The notes: generated by a model from the sequence alone, not told the origin. DNA of 64,000 bases from Promerops cafer (GCA_013398275.1 VZSE01002185.1:87189-151188), one strand, 5' to 3'. Shown: positions 36,001 to 50,550, counted from the stretch's first letter. Numbers and translations: made by a program.

Positions 36001-39000
36001 CAGACCAACCTTTAAAACTTCTTATAACAGCAGAGCAAAGGACAAGAACATCTGTCCCCACCATCACAGGTCTTAATGCTGAAGTGGGGTACAGTGTGGA
36101 TTTGTTGATGTTACTTCTTTGGCTCTCTTTCTTACACGAAAACTGAATATACCACAATTCAGCATGCCCTAGGGGAGGAGCTGAGCATTTTCACTTCCAC
36201 AAGATCACTCACTTCTCCAATTTAAGTTCAATCACCAGCAAGTAAACTATTCACAGATGGACCACTTGAGGAGAGCAAATAGGCATGACCAAACTGTCTA
36301 CTTGATGGAGTTAGATGATGAACCTCCTATTTTCTCATTACTTATCATTTCTAATGAACATCAAGTAAAGAGTGGATTTTTTCTCCCCTAGCCTTATAGA
36401 CACTATTTTTAAATGGTTCTCTTCTTTCTTCCCTGTAATGATTGGAAACCTTTGCTCTTCGCATAAGATCTTGTAATATTTCCCTCTAGTGAAGTCCAAG
36501 TTAAATCTGTTATCCTTCTGACCTTTGAAATCCTTGTTATCCTTTTGACTTTAGGAATGGGAGATGTCACCAGCTTCTCTCATAGTATGACTTGTAGGCT
36601 GAAATTAACAGGAACCCTCAGCAGTCACCAGCGACCACAGATACTTCTTTTCTTCACATCATGAAAGAAAAAAATAATGTATTAAGCAAGGCTCCATTTT
36701 CCAGGCCCTGCAGATCTCATCCCAGGGCAAACACTTTCAGCCCTATACACCAGAGGCTGATTTTCCAAGCAGGCAGGGACTCTTTTACAACAAACAAGGA
36801 TACAAAAATGTCATTTGGAAGATACTCCTTTTACAGATCTTAACTTCTCTTTTGTAGGTACCCTGGCTGCCAGCAGTGCACTGCTGCTTTTCACATCATC
36901 TTCTCCCCTGCTTGCCCAGGAGACTGGGGGTCATAGTAAAGCATCCCAGTACCTGAGCATTCCAAGGATGATGAGCCCCACCACTGCAACACCTCCTATG
37001 CTTAGCCAGGGAGACTGTGTGAGGGACACAAGCATGCCTCTGGCATTCTGGGGGTCCTAAAAAAATGACCCATCTATTTTGTGCTTAATACACATAAAAA
37101 TTAAGCTATGCAGCAACATACTGCAAGCAATTTAAATTTTCTTACATGAAGAAAGATCACAAAGGACTTTTCTTTCTCATGATTTCTGGTGATTATTGAG
37201 CATTTTTCCTTATTTCTTGAAATCAGCATAGAAATAGGCTGCAAGTTACTAAGAAAGACCAACCTGTACACTTTGAGCTCCAAGGGGAAAACTTAATTCA
37301 AAGGAAGTGGAAACCCATAAAGAGTGAGCAGTGCTGGAACACAGCAGTCTCTCTGCTGATCACCCTCACTCTGGAGCAACACAGATGAATCAACAGGAAA
37401 GAGCAGACAATTCCTCAAAGATTAAATGAGATTTTATACGGATGCTGAGTGGCTAACTTATTTTGTCCCCATGCCTTTCCTCAGCAGTGTGAAATGTCAA
37501 GCTTGGAAATACAACATTTATATAACTGTGTGTGAGAGAATCACATGTATGTACAACAGATTACATCAGGATTTTGACTGGGCATTGAGAGGAGAAAAAA
37601 GGGGATCAGAATACTGCTAGTGCACTGCTCCAGAAGCAAACCCTGATAACCAGCAGAGTTCACCTGGAGTTCTGCCAGTAAAATACACTGCCTCTGACAC
37701 AACTCCACAACAGTGGTGGTGAGAAACTATGCCTCTGTCTGTAACTAGATGTGAAATCAAGAGTATTAGAACCATAATTGTGCATTTACTTGAAAACAAT
37801 TATGTAATCATTTGCATATTTGTGACATATTTGTGAATAAGATGGGAAAAGAGTCATGGAACAGCTTCCCAGGCAACTCCAAGCAATATTCTTGTACCAT
37901 ATCATTGAGGCATTCAAATGGAGTAGAACAAGGCCAAGTGTGGCATGGCCCACCTCAGATAGAAAGTAGCACAGGAACCGTTGTACAAAGGCTATAAAGC
38001 AAAAAAGAAAAACAAAAGAAAGGGAGTTGCATGGAAAAATATGTGAGTGGAGAAGATAATAGAAAGCTTTCATGCACCACTCTGCTTTGAGTGTGACCTA
38101 GATCAGGAATTTTTGCAAGTGTTTTAGTAATAATAACATACTTATAACAAAGATCCATGCATTACAAGAGATTTTTAAAAACCAGACAAAAACAAACAAA
38201 CAAAAAACCCAACAAATACAAACAAACAAAAAACAACAAATAAAAAAAACAAAACAAAACCACAAAATAAATGTGGGTAGTACCTCTGCCTTTTACTCCT
38301 CTGTTACAAATTTTAAAATATTTTTGCAGAAGAGAGGCTGATAATGCCTGCACACATGGATTTTGCTTCCACATATCTGCACATTCCTAACGCCTGCAAT
38401 AAGCACATTCACTGAAAAAACACTGGTGATGATTATCTGATAAACAACATATTCCACTTGGAAGCTAAGCTTTAACTTAAATAAAACTGCTTCTTCAGTC
38501 TCTAGACTATATAGACAGCATTAAGGAAAGAAGAGGGACCCAATCAATACTGCAATTAATGCTAGGTCTGTAAACAACCTTAAAAACAGCTTGAGAGATG
38601 TGTACTCCTATGATTCACCTCAATAAGTTCTTACCTCAAACCATGAGCTGGTGATAAAAGGAAGGAAATGGAGAATCTGTTATTGGTATGTTTCAACTTT
38701 CTCTGAAATGCAGAATCAAATACATCATTTGAGGATATGCTTGGTAGTTTTTGAGATCACTACAAACAAATATATGTATTATATATTATTTATTACAAAT
38801 TCAATCTCAGTACCACCACACAGTCTTTCTCTTTTTTTATGGGTGATGACTGTAGTTTACACAGAATAATGGTGTCCCTGATTCTACATTGATAGGCTGC
38901 TGCTCTACCACTGTGTGGGAAAAAATGGGTCCTTCTAAAGAAATATTAATCAACTCCTTCAAATTCTTACTCAGCTGGCATCCTAGGAATTTTTATTGGC

Positions 39001-39422
39001 TTTGCTCTGAGTTTTAGTTAAGCCCCTGAAGTTATTAAGGTACATTTTAAGGTGAGTCTGAATCTTGTACAAAGCAGCTCAAAATTATGTTTAGCACATC
39101 TGTAATGTTTTGTATCACTGAACCAAGCACCCTTTAATACTGAAGACAATAACCCAGTGTTGTCTAGTGTGGCTAAAAGCTTAGTCTTCAGCTGGAACCC
39201 ATAGTTCCCTTTTATTAAAGTAATTATATAAGAAACTGTGTCCTAAAGTCAGTTCTTTGGTGGACATTTCTTAGCCCTGAACATTCAGTTCACTTTTAAA
39301 TGTTTCATCAAAACATCTCTTGCATAACAGTAGAAGTTTATGTGTCATTCTAAGTCTGTAGTGACTTTGTAAAACATTGGCTGCAGTCAGGCGTACCAAA
39401 CAGCATTTGTCTATTTTTGCAG
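33011..39422. other. Non-coding AT-rich sequence
   Basis: Base composition returns to AT-rich right after the zinc-finger remnant. I see no supportable gene or mobile element. An A/C simple tract lies at about 38,180-38,265 and a poly-A run near 34,702-34,716. A 34-base exon-like segment at 39,018-39,051 has good splice sites, but its frame does not fit its neighbours. Confidence 0.5.
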
Positions 39423-39472
39423 CTTTATTATATGGAAACAAGGAGGATGAAGACATACTAACTCTGAAAAAG
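39423..39472 (+). CDS. Candidate coding exon, product unknown
   Basis: A strong acceptor (pyrimidine-rich CTATTTTTGCAG) precedes 50 bases that are open in only one frame, which reads LLYGNKEDEDILTLKK. A consensus donor (AAG then GTAGGT) follows. The segment needs one base from an upstream exon and ends between codons. That is exactly the phase at which the exon at 50,551 begins, so the two could be spliced together. The charged and hydrophobic residue mix looks like real protein. A 50-base open segment can arise by chance, and I do not recognise the peptide, so this is a candidate only. Confidence 0.35.
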
Positions 39473-40150
<678 letters not shown>

Positions 40151-41052
40151 TTGCCAACACACCTGTAATGTGATGTACAGAGTACAGGGCAGAGGCTGGG
40201 AGGGCTTGGAGCTTGCTTTCTGGGCCCCAATCCCAGCCCCTCCCTCCCCAGTGCATTGCACCTACACTGCATATTCAACCTCTTCACACTCTGAAAGTAA
40301 GCATGGGGTGCTGTGGGGACAGACAGATCATCAAGGTGCTCACCTCCCTTCTCCAGGAGGGAAAGTTGAAACATCCCTTGGCACCGACTCCCCAGGCAGC
40401 TGGGTAGCCCCATCCAGGAGGGGAAATGCCACATTCATGACAAATGCTGTTTGTGTGGGACTAGGAACGTTCTGCTGTCATCTACCACTGCTGCAGCGAT
40501 GTTTCACTGACCTGCCTCACCTTTCCTCTACAAATATCTCTCTAATGTCTTCCCTGAGGGGTCTGGCCATTGCTCTAACATTAACAGGTAAATGCAAGGA
40601 CCTCTCCAATGCTCTGCTGCTAAGCCTGTCACTCAGACCCTTCTTCTTCCTGTCTACATCATGGGCCTCTCTGGCTGCTCATGATTTCCATATCCCCTAT
40701 GCTCCACTCTATGGAAGAAGACATATGCTGTGATCATTTTTCTTACCCACCACATAACATCACGGCACTCTTCTATTTTATGGAGCTCCTTTTATCCCTC
40801 TATGACCTCTACTTTTCTACTAATAAAGCTCAAATTTTGTGTTTTTTTTTCTTGGAGGCTGAGGATATCTGAGCCCCTTCCCCATCTCCCACTGTGAACC
40901 CTCTCGTGGGGACAGTACTTGTCACCACCCACAAATTGGTTGGGTTCGCTGCAGAAAGGGAAGGCTCAGGAGTACTAAACAGGTCAGCAAAAGGAAGGAG
41001 ATTTCTATGATGCCAAGAGGATTTTTTTGCCTTTTTTTTCATATACCTTTTA
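40151..41052. other. Non-coding sequence
   Basis: No gene is supported. A strong acceptor at 40,250 and a GTAAGC donor near 40,298 bracket 45 open bases, but there is no further evidence of an exon. The 3' portion leads into an LTR. Confidence 0.45.
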
Positions 41053-41490
41053 TGTAACTTTTATGTATCCTCAGTATTCTTAGCGTGAATACTTGTAACT
41101 CCTTAAGTCTGATAACTTAGCATAGTCCTAGTATTTTGTTAGGCCAGGAGACCAAACATCCTAGAGGACTTGTAGTAGGAAGCTGGAAAACCCTACACTA
41201 TCTTGGGAAATCAAGGTGCTCCCTAGAACATAAGCTGTAAACTAGAGATTTGGCCCATCCAGGGGGCAATTCCATGGATAGGGGAATATTGCACCATTCA
41301 TCCAGGCCTCCCATTGGGGTGTACTTGTTAGATATGCTAATTTGTAAGGTCTGTAAACTGTATTCATTATATATCATGTGTGAAAATTGCTGAGCATCCC
41401 ACTTTGGCAAAGTGGTGCACCAATAAAGATCCTTATTAAAATACCAAGGTAAAAACCCCTTATCCCCTAACCATGTCTGGCTATCAGTTT
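41053..41490 (+). mobile_element. Probable solo LTR of an avian endogenous retrovirus
   Basis: The 3' part reads GTGGTGCACCAATAAAGATC followed by CTTATTAAAATACC, with AATAAA at 41,422. This resembles the R/U5 region of bird endogenous-retrovirus LTRs, as does the upstream block with a TATGCTAATTTG stretch near 41,335. I see no primer-binding site, no gag or pol sequence and no second LTR next to it, so a solo LTR is the likeliest form. The exact ends and a target-site duplication could not be fixed. The assignment is by remembered family resemblance. Confidence 0.5.
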
Positions 41491-43431
41491 TTTAAGACCA
41501 GGGAAAAGGCATCATCTACATTGTTCAAATTAGACATGGAAAGGTTTCCTTGTTTGTGTATGTCCACTCTTGCTCCACTAGTACTGCACACATTTGCTTT
41601 TCAGCCAATATCCCTGCCTTTACCACTGTCCCATGGGTAAACCCACCATGTCTCACTAATATTTCCTCTTGCAGTTCCTATTTCCAAGCTTCTCTTCAGT
41701 TTTCTAGACAGTCAGTTCTCTATGGCTAAACACAAAATTTGGGAGCTGTATCTTTACACAGAACATATTCTGGTTTACAGTCAGACCAAGCTTTTAGTTT
41801 CTGACTCACAGCTCTGGGCAGAAACAAATGCAAACCCAGACCAGACCGTTGCCTTTTAGTCCTGCTGACCTCACTCATGGCACTGGTAAAAAGGAGGCTC
41901 AAGCTGCCATGGCCCCCACCTGGGGCAGATATTCGCTCATCTGACAACTCAGCCTTTGGCCAGCAAAAAATCTATGGCATCCCAGTTTCACTGCAATTGG
42001 TCCTTCCCTTCAGTGAACCAGAAGTGTGGCTAAAAATTCTTTTCCCTACCTGGGGCAGGATTCAGCTCCATTTGTCAGTAAATCTGAGTGCATGCAAGAT
42101 CCTGTGACACCCTGACAGCAAGGATTGCGATGCTTCAAGGATGACTCACACACATTGACACAGCCAAAGAGGAGCTCCAGCCACAGGGGGTTGGTCCAAG
42201 CATGAACCTTTACCTAGTTTCAATCCTGTCTTCTGAAAGTGACTAAGAAATACAGTGCACTAACAGGTCTTCCCCTACCCACCCCGGAACACGGCACTCC
42301 TATGGAAAGCATTAACACTACTCCAGAAACCTCAACACGGCCGGGTGAGAATTTGTGTCACTCGCATTAAGAGAGGGCTACACCTGAGCTAAAAAGTAGC
42401 AGATCTTTCTGGTTTAGAAAAGAAGTGGGAAGAAAAACATCTGTTTGCGGACTACCAGCAATAAGCAGGCTTGAACCCACAGCCTAGTGAGACCAAGAGA
42501 TCAATTTCTGATGTGCACATGTTAATGTGATTTTGTTTATGACCCCAGTAACACAGAAAGTGCTGCAGTGTCAGAAGCTGCTGTCCAAGGGCCCCAAGCT
42601 TTGCCTGTCCCCACTGGATTAGACAGGGTGTGCCGTGCTACAAACACAGCTAATGCAACCCCTGCTGGGGAGCACCACCCAACAAACCTCTACCACTCAG
42701 AGGCCTGGGGCTCTGCAGAGCTACCTTGCTCAACCAGACAGAGCAATTACTGAGCAGGACTTTCAAGTTCATGGAAAAGTACTTGGGGCAAATGAAGGAA
42801 GGACACACTGAGCTGCTGAAGGAAATGTAGGTACGACTCTGGAGAAAAAAGGGAATTCCCAGATATACAGAGTTATTCATTCCTAAAGCAAGGTAGCTGG
42901 CATTGAGTCAAAGTTGGCTAAACAATCTGTAATGGTAATTAATGATAAGTCATTGCTCATTTTGTTTTAGGGCATAATATATTTATGTGGTTGTATTTAG
43001 ATAATGTTGCAATTTCTGTACTTGACATTCCCTGAGCTTTACCAGATATATGCATGCAAGCTCCCTTCCCCATCACCCGTTTTTCCACTTTTTTTTTCTC
43101 CCACTTGTCCAAGGTGTATACAGCCATCATGACAGCATCTCAGAGTATGTGTTCCCCCTCTCCTCACAACAGCTTGTGCTGCTCTTGCTTCCTCCTGTGC
43201 TCCAGCTTTGACTGCCAGCAGAGCCAGGGCTGCAGGCTGAAGCATTCCTGCAGAGCAGAGGTGTAAGCTACCACACACTGGAGGCAAAGAGAGCTCTGCT
43301 GGATCTGAGCCATGGAGGCAGTGCAGCAGCACAGCAGGATTCTTGAGGGTCAGAGTGCCCATAACTGCTTTCATCCATCTTTCCTCTGCTCAGCTGCAGG
43401 CACCACCTCACTAAATGCGCACACACTCCGC

Positions 43432-43434
<3 letters not shown>
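41491..43434. other. Non-coding sequence
   Basis: No supportable gene was found. A tRNA-like B-box occurs on the minus strand near 42,470, but without the rest of a tRNA or a clear SINE. Confidence 0.5.

Positions 43435-43464
<30 letters not shown>
43435..43464. repeat. CA dinucleotide microsatellite
   Basis: Fifteen uninterrupted CA units form a standard dinucleotide microsatellite. Length variation is likely. Confidence 0.95.
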
Positions 43465-43466
<2 letters not shown>

Positions 43467-46400
43467 TTAGGGACACAAAATCTAGCATTGATAATCACAC
43501 TGCACCAGGGTGACATATGAGAAGAGGGAAGGGACAAAACTGTTGCTGGCCCACAAACTGAAATGCAGCCAACCCACTTGGTCACCAGGCCAGCTGCAAA
43601 CAGCAGGATGACAAGTGGCAAATCCAAATTGTCCAAGACTGAGTTTGTGTCTTTTCTTCTGCACATTCCTCATCTTCACTTTTCCTCTCCTTCGCTTAAC
43701 CCACACTTCATGCAGTAGTGAACATTTTCTCACAGCTGTGCTTAAGCTTCTGCAGGAAAAAAAATATGAGAAGTAGCAAAAAACATTGCAGCAGGTTTGG
43801 GACAATGGACACAAAAGCTTTTTCTTCTGACAAAACCAGAAAGGAAAGAAATTTTATTCCAAGCATTGTGTAAATTGAGAGAGTTCTGTACTTTTATTTT
43901 TACCCTGGATTCTGGAGAAATGAGAGCAAAATTTCAGAAAGAAAACACTTAATTTTTATGCTTACAAAGACATTGTCAAGATTTCCCTTCAGGAAGTGTT
44001 GAAATTGACCTGGGGCAGGGATTGAGGGAAGAGATCAGGATATGCACATTTGCATGTATTTGTTAGGTCATGCACTCATGGAAAATGAAGTCAGAAAATC
44101 TTGGGCAAGCCCCCAGCCTGGAAGTACCTAGACAGGGGGTTTTGTCTTCCCATAAAAAGTCCTTTGAGCCCATGTGAAGTGTTCAGGCTCACCCAAGGAG
44201 TCACATTAAAATTTATTTTAACATATTTAAGGATAGAGTAAGGATTTTCCAGCAGCTGTATGTGGAGCCAACTGAGCTGTCTGACACAGCACACACAGTT
44301 CACCCGAGGCCTCATCTTCTTCAGACTCACAAGAGTGAGGATCTCAATGACTTTCAGAGGATGCAGAGAATGTCAGCCACACCATCTCCCTTTCCCAGCA
44401 TGAGGGAGTGATGAAAACTAGTTGTTTGGTGTTTCCCAGTACATTTGGTACACATTTGAGAGCTGAGGATTACACACTTTTATCCTTATCACAACTGTAA
44501 ACTTCTTTTTTCTCTCTTGCTCTTTTCTTCCTTCCTTATTCAAAAATTTAGCAGTGCAGTCCACTGGTATGTCTCACAACATTTTAGATATGTAAAATTC
44601 AACACAAGCTTCTGGTAAATACATCTGGGGGAAAATTTGTTATTTGAGTCATAATTAGAATTCTATCACCAAAGAAAGGTTTTTTAAATCAGATCACAGA
44701 GCCACCACATTACCTTGCTGTAATCCAGTAAACTGAGGACACAATACTGCTGTACAGTAGATACAGGACGACAGGTCTTATTTTCACAGAGCCATAAAAC
44801 ACATAAACTGGTGTTATATGATCCAGAAGCAGAAAATTCAGTTCTTTAGACCTTAGAATTGAACATGGGGGTTCCCCTCTCCCCGCCCACCATGGTCATG
44901 TAGCAACTGTGGGGTTTCTTGTGGGGAAACTCACGGAAACCTCAACGCATGCCTCACCCGAGATGATTTATCACTTCCGCACACAGTAGCTCTGCATATG
45001 TTATAACTGGCATCTGTCTTTTATGGGATGAGTACTGGGTTTTCTCTCTGAGGCATCTTTTTTCCTTATCCATGATTGAGTAGAGGTGGGTAAATGTACC
45101 CATGGCAAGTTCAAGCAGGTACTATACCCATAAAGATGCTTATCATAGTTACAACAGTTAGTTAGATAGTTTCCGCTGAAACTGAGTCATCAGAGCAGAG
45201 CTCCTCCAGAGTCACTGAAAAAGTATTACGGACAGTGGGTGTTCAAAGCACAGGTTATGGTGCTACACAATCAGAAGCACTTGAGTAAGTGTGCAGTTTA
45301 CACTGCAGCAGGGTGGCAGGCACAGAACAGGGTCTGTCCTGGGCCAGCCCTCAGTCTGTGCTTTCTGCCACCCTGAGATTCCAAACCCCAGTGAGCAGCG
45401 TGGTGCCCTCCAGGCTGGTTTGCTTTGGTCACAGACCAGATGCTGGCTTTTGGACATTTAAAGAAAGAAGCTACCAGTGTGAAAATGCACAGTGACATTT
45501 GATGTCTGGTAACATATATGTTCTCAGCATCCAGTAGACTCAGCATGAGTGGAATGTGCTCACCTGATCCCAGGATCCCTACTCACCTTCCCACAGAAGA
45601 ATAGAAGAATGGAAAGGAATCGGCACTCTGGCAGTTGTCTGTGCTGGGAAATACAGCATTAGGCTAGATTTGCTGTAAAGTTGGTATTTTCTGTTTCGAA
45701 TGTTCACTACTCTCTCGTCCTGAGGACAACCACTGCTGTACAACATGCTATTCCAAACATGCACAAATCCAGCTGGAAAACAGGATAATTTTCACTGTCA
45801 AAACCACACAAGTTTCAACTTGCTTTCCTCCTTTCTGACTTTTCGTGTTCTCCTCAAGCTGAAAAGAACAAAGGTAGTATGCCAGGAGCTTCACAGATGT
45901 GGCCATTGTAACTACCCACACAGCACCAGGCAAAGTCCACATAACGATGCACTCTGTCACATTATGTGTCATATATTGAGAGCAAAAAAGCCGGGGAAGA
46001 CCACACATTAAGCAATTCTCACTGCCTTGGCAGCCACCTCTGAAGGTTATAGTGTCTATGGCCCTAGCCTTAACAAATGCTCAATGGACGGCTGCAAATA
46101 TTTGCAAGTATGAGTAATGTGAAACACTGAGACATCCCTGAAAGGTCTGTACATGGGTGTGCAACTGTTTTTCACAGCTCCCCAGAGCCTGTAGCTAAGT
46201 TGTAGGTGAATTCCCTTTGGGCAATGCTTGCCCAAATCAGCAAGACAAACAAGTTCATTGCTCCTCAGCTCAGCGGGTTGTGCCTCCCAGAAGACCAGCC
46301 TGGAGATGGAGCAGATTGCACCAGCTGATATTCACCCTAAACGAGACAGCAAGAGACAGAGGGAAAAACAAATGGGACCCCATCGCTGCTGAACTGATGT

Positions 46401-47442
46401 TATCTGCAGGCAGCTGTGCCTTTTGTGCAAAGAGCACACAGTGCCACAATTTGCAAATGTCTCTGATGAATTGCTGCTGTCTCTGCAGCACATTGTAAAG
46501 AACTGTCTGCTCTTAATTACCAGGACTGCTTTTGAGGCAGTAATGCAGTAATGTCATCTTTTAATGAGTTAACCTAGTCCACAGGAAAATTAACTTCACG
46601 TTAAACAAAGCCTTCTCTACATTTTTCATGTAGTAGCATATGGAGGAAATACTGCATGGTGATTGCAGTTTTTACCTCAGGCTCCTTAAATCTGAAGCTG
46701 GTATGTGTGGTGTGTGAGTATCATTAGAAGGGGTAAAGAAAAAGTACGGACATACAGTATGTTTGAACACATCAGAACAGAGGTTCTGTTGCAGATCATC
46801 ATAGATTAATGGTTAGCCCTGGGAACAAAGCAAAGAAGTGATTGGGGGACTTGAGACTCATACTTCAAAGAGAGTTAAGTAGCTGAAAACCTTCTGGAGA
46901 CAAGACACAAAACCTAGCTGTGTACAATGTGTACATCTGTTCCAGTCCCCAATTTGAACACTCTCATCCTGACACAGTTCTTCTAAAAAGAACACCTAAC
47001 AGTAATTTCAAAGCATTAATGAATTCGTTACCATTTTTCACTTCTCACCTTCTTTTCCAGCTGAACATGGACTGCTGGTACTGAGGGTTTTACTCGATCT
47101 GTTGTACAGAGATAGTGGTAAGCACAGTGAGACCCCTCATTCCTTTTTCAAAAACTAATTGTTCCAAAGATTTCAGCTTTGGGCTTGCATTTCATGCCCC
47201 TTCAGATTGTACAAGGTGAACAATTTCAAGTTGTGCATTATGAACAATGCACTGTCATAAAATCCAAGCACGCAATTAAAATATGCTGCCTTATGAACTG
47301 GCATTACCACTTACTTTTGTTTAGAAACAGTTGTATTACCACTTTTTTCCCTCTAAATGGCAAAATAGAGTCCTCATAAATACCAGCAATGTTTTTTGTT
47401 CTCCATATTTTTCTCAGAGAATTCTTCATTTAGGTTGGTTTT
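43465..47442. other. Non-coding sequence with one exon-like segment
   Basis: No gene is supported across this stretch. At 47,061-47,117 an excellent acceptor (CACCTTCTTTTCCAG) and a GTAAGC donor flank 57 bases, open in one frame as EHGLLVLRVLLDLLYRDS. The frame is plausible, but its end phase does not fit the exon at 50,551 when that exon is taken from its best acceptor. I therefore leave it as a weak candidate. Confidence 0.45.
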
Positions 47443-47476
47443 GGGTTGGGTTTTTTGGGGATGTGTGGGGTGTGGG
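47443..47476 (+). other. G-quadruplex motif
   Basis: G runs of 3, 3, 4, 4 and 3 are separated by loops of 2, 6, 6 and 3 bases. This fits the canonical quadruplex pattern on the plus strand. No gene context gives it a role. Confidence 0.45.
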
Positions 47477-50400
47477 TGATTATTGTTGTAACCAAATAAA
47501 AGTGATGTGACTGCTACACAAGGTCCCAGACAGGAGTCCCTTGCTAGATAAGAACAAGGCATTAGGCCAACTGCATTTTTTTACATTTACCACTAAATCA
47601 GATCATTTTCACAAGGCACCATACCCTAAATCCCCCGTCCTTTCTGCAGCTTGTGTTATTTAAGCAGGTCTTTTTCTCTTCCTAATGTTTTGCAGAAGAC
47701 TGGCCCCTGCTTTAACTTTTGAGAAGTTACCTGTGTGTACTTTGAGCAGGACAGCACACAAATACTGTGCAAGCACCAAGGATGGCAGAGTACAGTCTCA
47801 GCCCTTGCTAGCTAGTCAGGACACCAGGACAACTAGTATTTCCCCAGGTTAACATCATGAAGATTAACCTCTTAATTCTTGAACTATTTTCTTTGCTTGT
47901 TTGAAACTATAGATTATGTTCCCTATGACAAAAATCTGACATAGCTGTGCTTCTGGCAAGCTGCCAAGGATTAGCTTGACACCTGTGTTGTATGTGCAAG
48001 AGTGATTCAAGTTTCACTACACAGTGACTATGGCCCAGACTATCATCTTACACCTGTTTTACATTGGGTTGCTTCCACTGCCATCACTGCTGTCTCACCA
48101 GCTGTAATTTTTTGGCTAAAGAGAAGCCTGTGCCATATAATTATCAAAGGACATTCTTTCATTTCTAGTTCAAACAAGATCAAAATGTATATCCTTACAT
48201 TACAGTGTTTCCCTGTGCATTATTTTTTCATCCTTTGCACATTTTTTCTATACTTTATATTCCATTTTTTCAGACATGGTCCCGTGTTGTTTTATCATCT
48301 AAACTTCTGTCCTTCTTTTCTGGGGAGAAGAGTATAATAATTAGGTAGAATATGGTTTCTCTGATATTTTAGCACCAATCCCACTTCTTAGACTTCAAAC
48401 AAGTTGAAAATTGCTCAGGAAAAAAAAAAAAAAAAGGCATAATCTAAGTGAAAAAAAGGTACATGTTTTTATTGGGTTAACCTATATTGAATCTTTTTAC
48501 AGAAAACTGGAAAAAGTCTAAAGTGCAACTGGAGGGTTTGAATATATGCTGTAAATAAAACAATTTCTTCTATTTGATAACAAAAAGGTAATCCCATGAA
48601 ACAAAAATAATTTTTTTTTTCCTGATATGTTGAATTTGTCAACATGATACACGGAATTTTTACACTTATGCCACTACTTTCTACACATTCCAGGCAGGAC
48701 TGTAATCCTGTTCTACATGGTGACTACAAAAATGTCTGCCCTGAAGGTGTCACACTATATCACACCAATGACAATCCAACATCTGCTGATAAAAGGGGCC
48801 TTTTATATCAGTGTGATCTAACCAGTTCAACCAGTCTATATCTTTCCCAGTGTTCTCCTCCCCCCAAAAAGAGACAGAAAATTAGTTTTGGGGAAGGGTG
48901 GGCTGTCCAGTGAGCCACAACTTTCTCTGTGCATGGAACAAAACAGAGGCAAGGAGCTGTCTCTCTCAGCAACCAGACCATAAACAATGCACCACAAACT
49001 GGCATCCCACTCTGTTTCAGCCACTCTTCTGTATTCAAAGCGCCACAGATTTCAAGTAAATTACCTTAGCTACCTCGAGGTGTGTTAATGACTAAAGGGC
49101 CATCATCAGCTAGCTGTCTTTTTTTCTTTTGCTTTTGTCAATTGCAAAGTCATCGTTAAAGTATAAAGCACTCACAAATTTCCTACCATTTTTGTTCTTT
49201 TGCTGCCTGGCCCATATTCTTCAAATTACCATCTCTAATGTTCAGCATAATCTCCTTCAGTTACTTCCTTCTTTGATAATAACATGATCCATCACAAAGT
49301 CAACCACATAACAGCTTGCCACTGAATTGTGCAAAGGCTCCTGACTCTGTTGCAGAAAGCTTTAGTGCCACTGCAGAGGTTGACCTTAAAAATCTGCATC
49401 ATTGTCCCCATAAATTCAGTAAACACATACTCACAGATTTCAAAGTGATAGTCAAGCACCACACTGCCAAAAAGCAACATGAGGAAGGAGGGTAATGGTA
49501 AACCTCACTGCATGAGTACCTGCCAAATTTACTGACTAGGTGGAACCGTCTCGAAAAGGACTATACGAATATTTATTTGTCATTTATTAAAGTTAATATC
49601 TACCACACAGAGTCTATACCCTGACCTTGGGAAGCAATAAGGATGATGCTCTAAGAGGCCTTTCTTGTGTGAACTCATTTCTAGTCCGTGTGCGAGGCTT
49701 TGTTTTGTTTTCTTCCAACAGAAGTATTAATAAAGTTATGAGTAGCCCCCCCAGCAGGAATTTTCACAAGTAGTATCTGGGGCAGTGATCGGACAGGGAG
49801 CACAAATCACCACCACGCTCAGTGCAGCTCTGCTGTCTTCTCATGTGAGTGGTCCTGTCATTTCTCAAGCAGGTGAGAGGTCATAGTAATTTCAAATAAA
49901 CCGCTCCAGCCGTACCAACAAACTAGATTCCGGCTCAAGGCCAGCAGCCTGGCAAAATGCCACAGTTGACATATACATAGTCATATACGTATGTGGATGC
50001 TTTCTTCCATAATGCTTATTGTGAGGCATAGCTGTTGCATAAACTTTTAATAGCAGGGCAGGGATTTACTTCCCCCTCTGGTCTGCGGCACACTTTTCTG
50101 CTGTTCTGTGATGTACTTTGACTAATCATTTCTTAGTCGTCTAGATGCAGACCTTTAAAAACACTAGGAGCTCTCAGTCCCCCTTTTCAATTGCAAACGA
50201 TTCATTTTTGGTGAAGTGTGGCCTCCCTATTCTTCTGCCAGCCGTTGTGTTTGTGAAAGGACCGTCTCAAATTTCTTGTGTGGGAGCAGCTGTTGCTGGA
50301 CCAAGGCAGCCTTTTCAGAGCCCTGTCGCAGCCGCTTTTCACTTCTCCTCCTCCTCCTCCTCTCCTTCCTCCCTCCTTTTGTCTCCCGAAAAGCAAGAGC

Positions 50401-50550
50401 CCCTATGACCCTTCGCCTCCCTCCAGCCTCCCTCCAGCCTCCCTCCTTTGTCGGCGGTTGCAGACAAGTTCCACCCTAAATCAAGCATTGTCTCCATCTC
50501 CAGAAGCCAGCACGTGCCCACATCCCCCTAATCTTTTAATTTCCCCCCAG
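47477..50550. other. Non-coding sequence, pyrimidine-rich near its end
   Basis: No exon is supported before the CpG island. From about 50,330 to 50,460 the plus strand is strongly CT-rich with CTCC triplet-like and CCTCCAGC repeats. This is a common feature upstream of, or within, bird promoters. A poly-A run lies at about 48,420-48,435. Confidence 0.45.

Noticed and set aside
39018..39051. 34-base exon-like segment with strong acceptor and GTGAGT donor
   Set aside because: Its only open frame ends at phase 2, which does not fit the candidate exon 370 bases downstream, and 34 open bases are expected by chance.
42455..42515. tRNA-like B-box (GGTTCAAGCC) on the minus strand
   Set aside because: No A-box, no acceptor stem and no clear cloverleaf. 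It might be a decayed SINE, but that cannot be supported.
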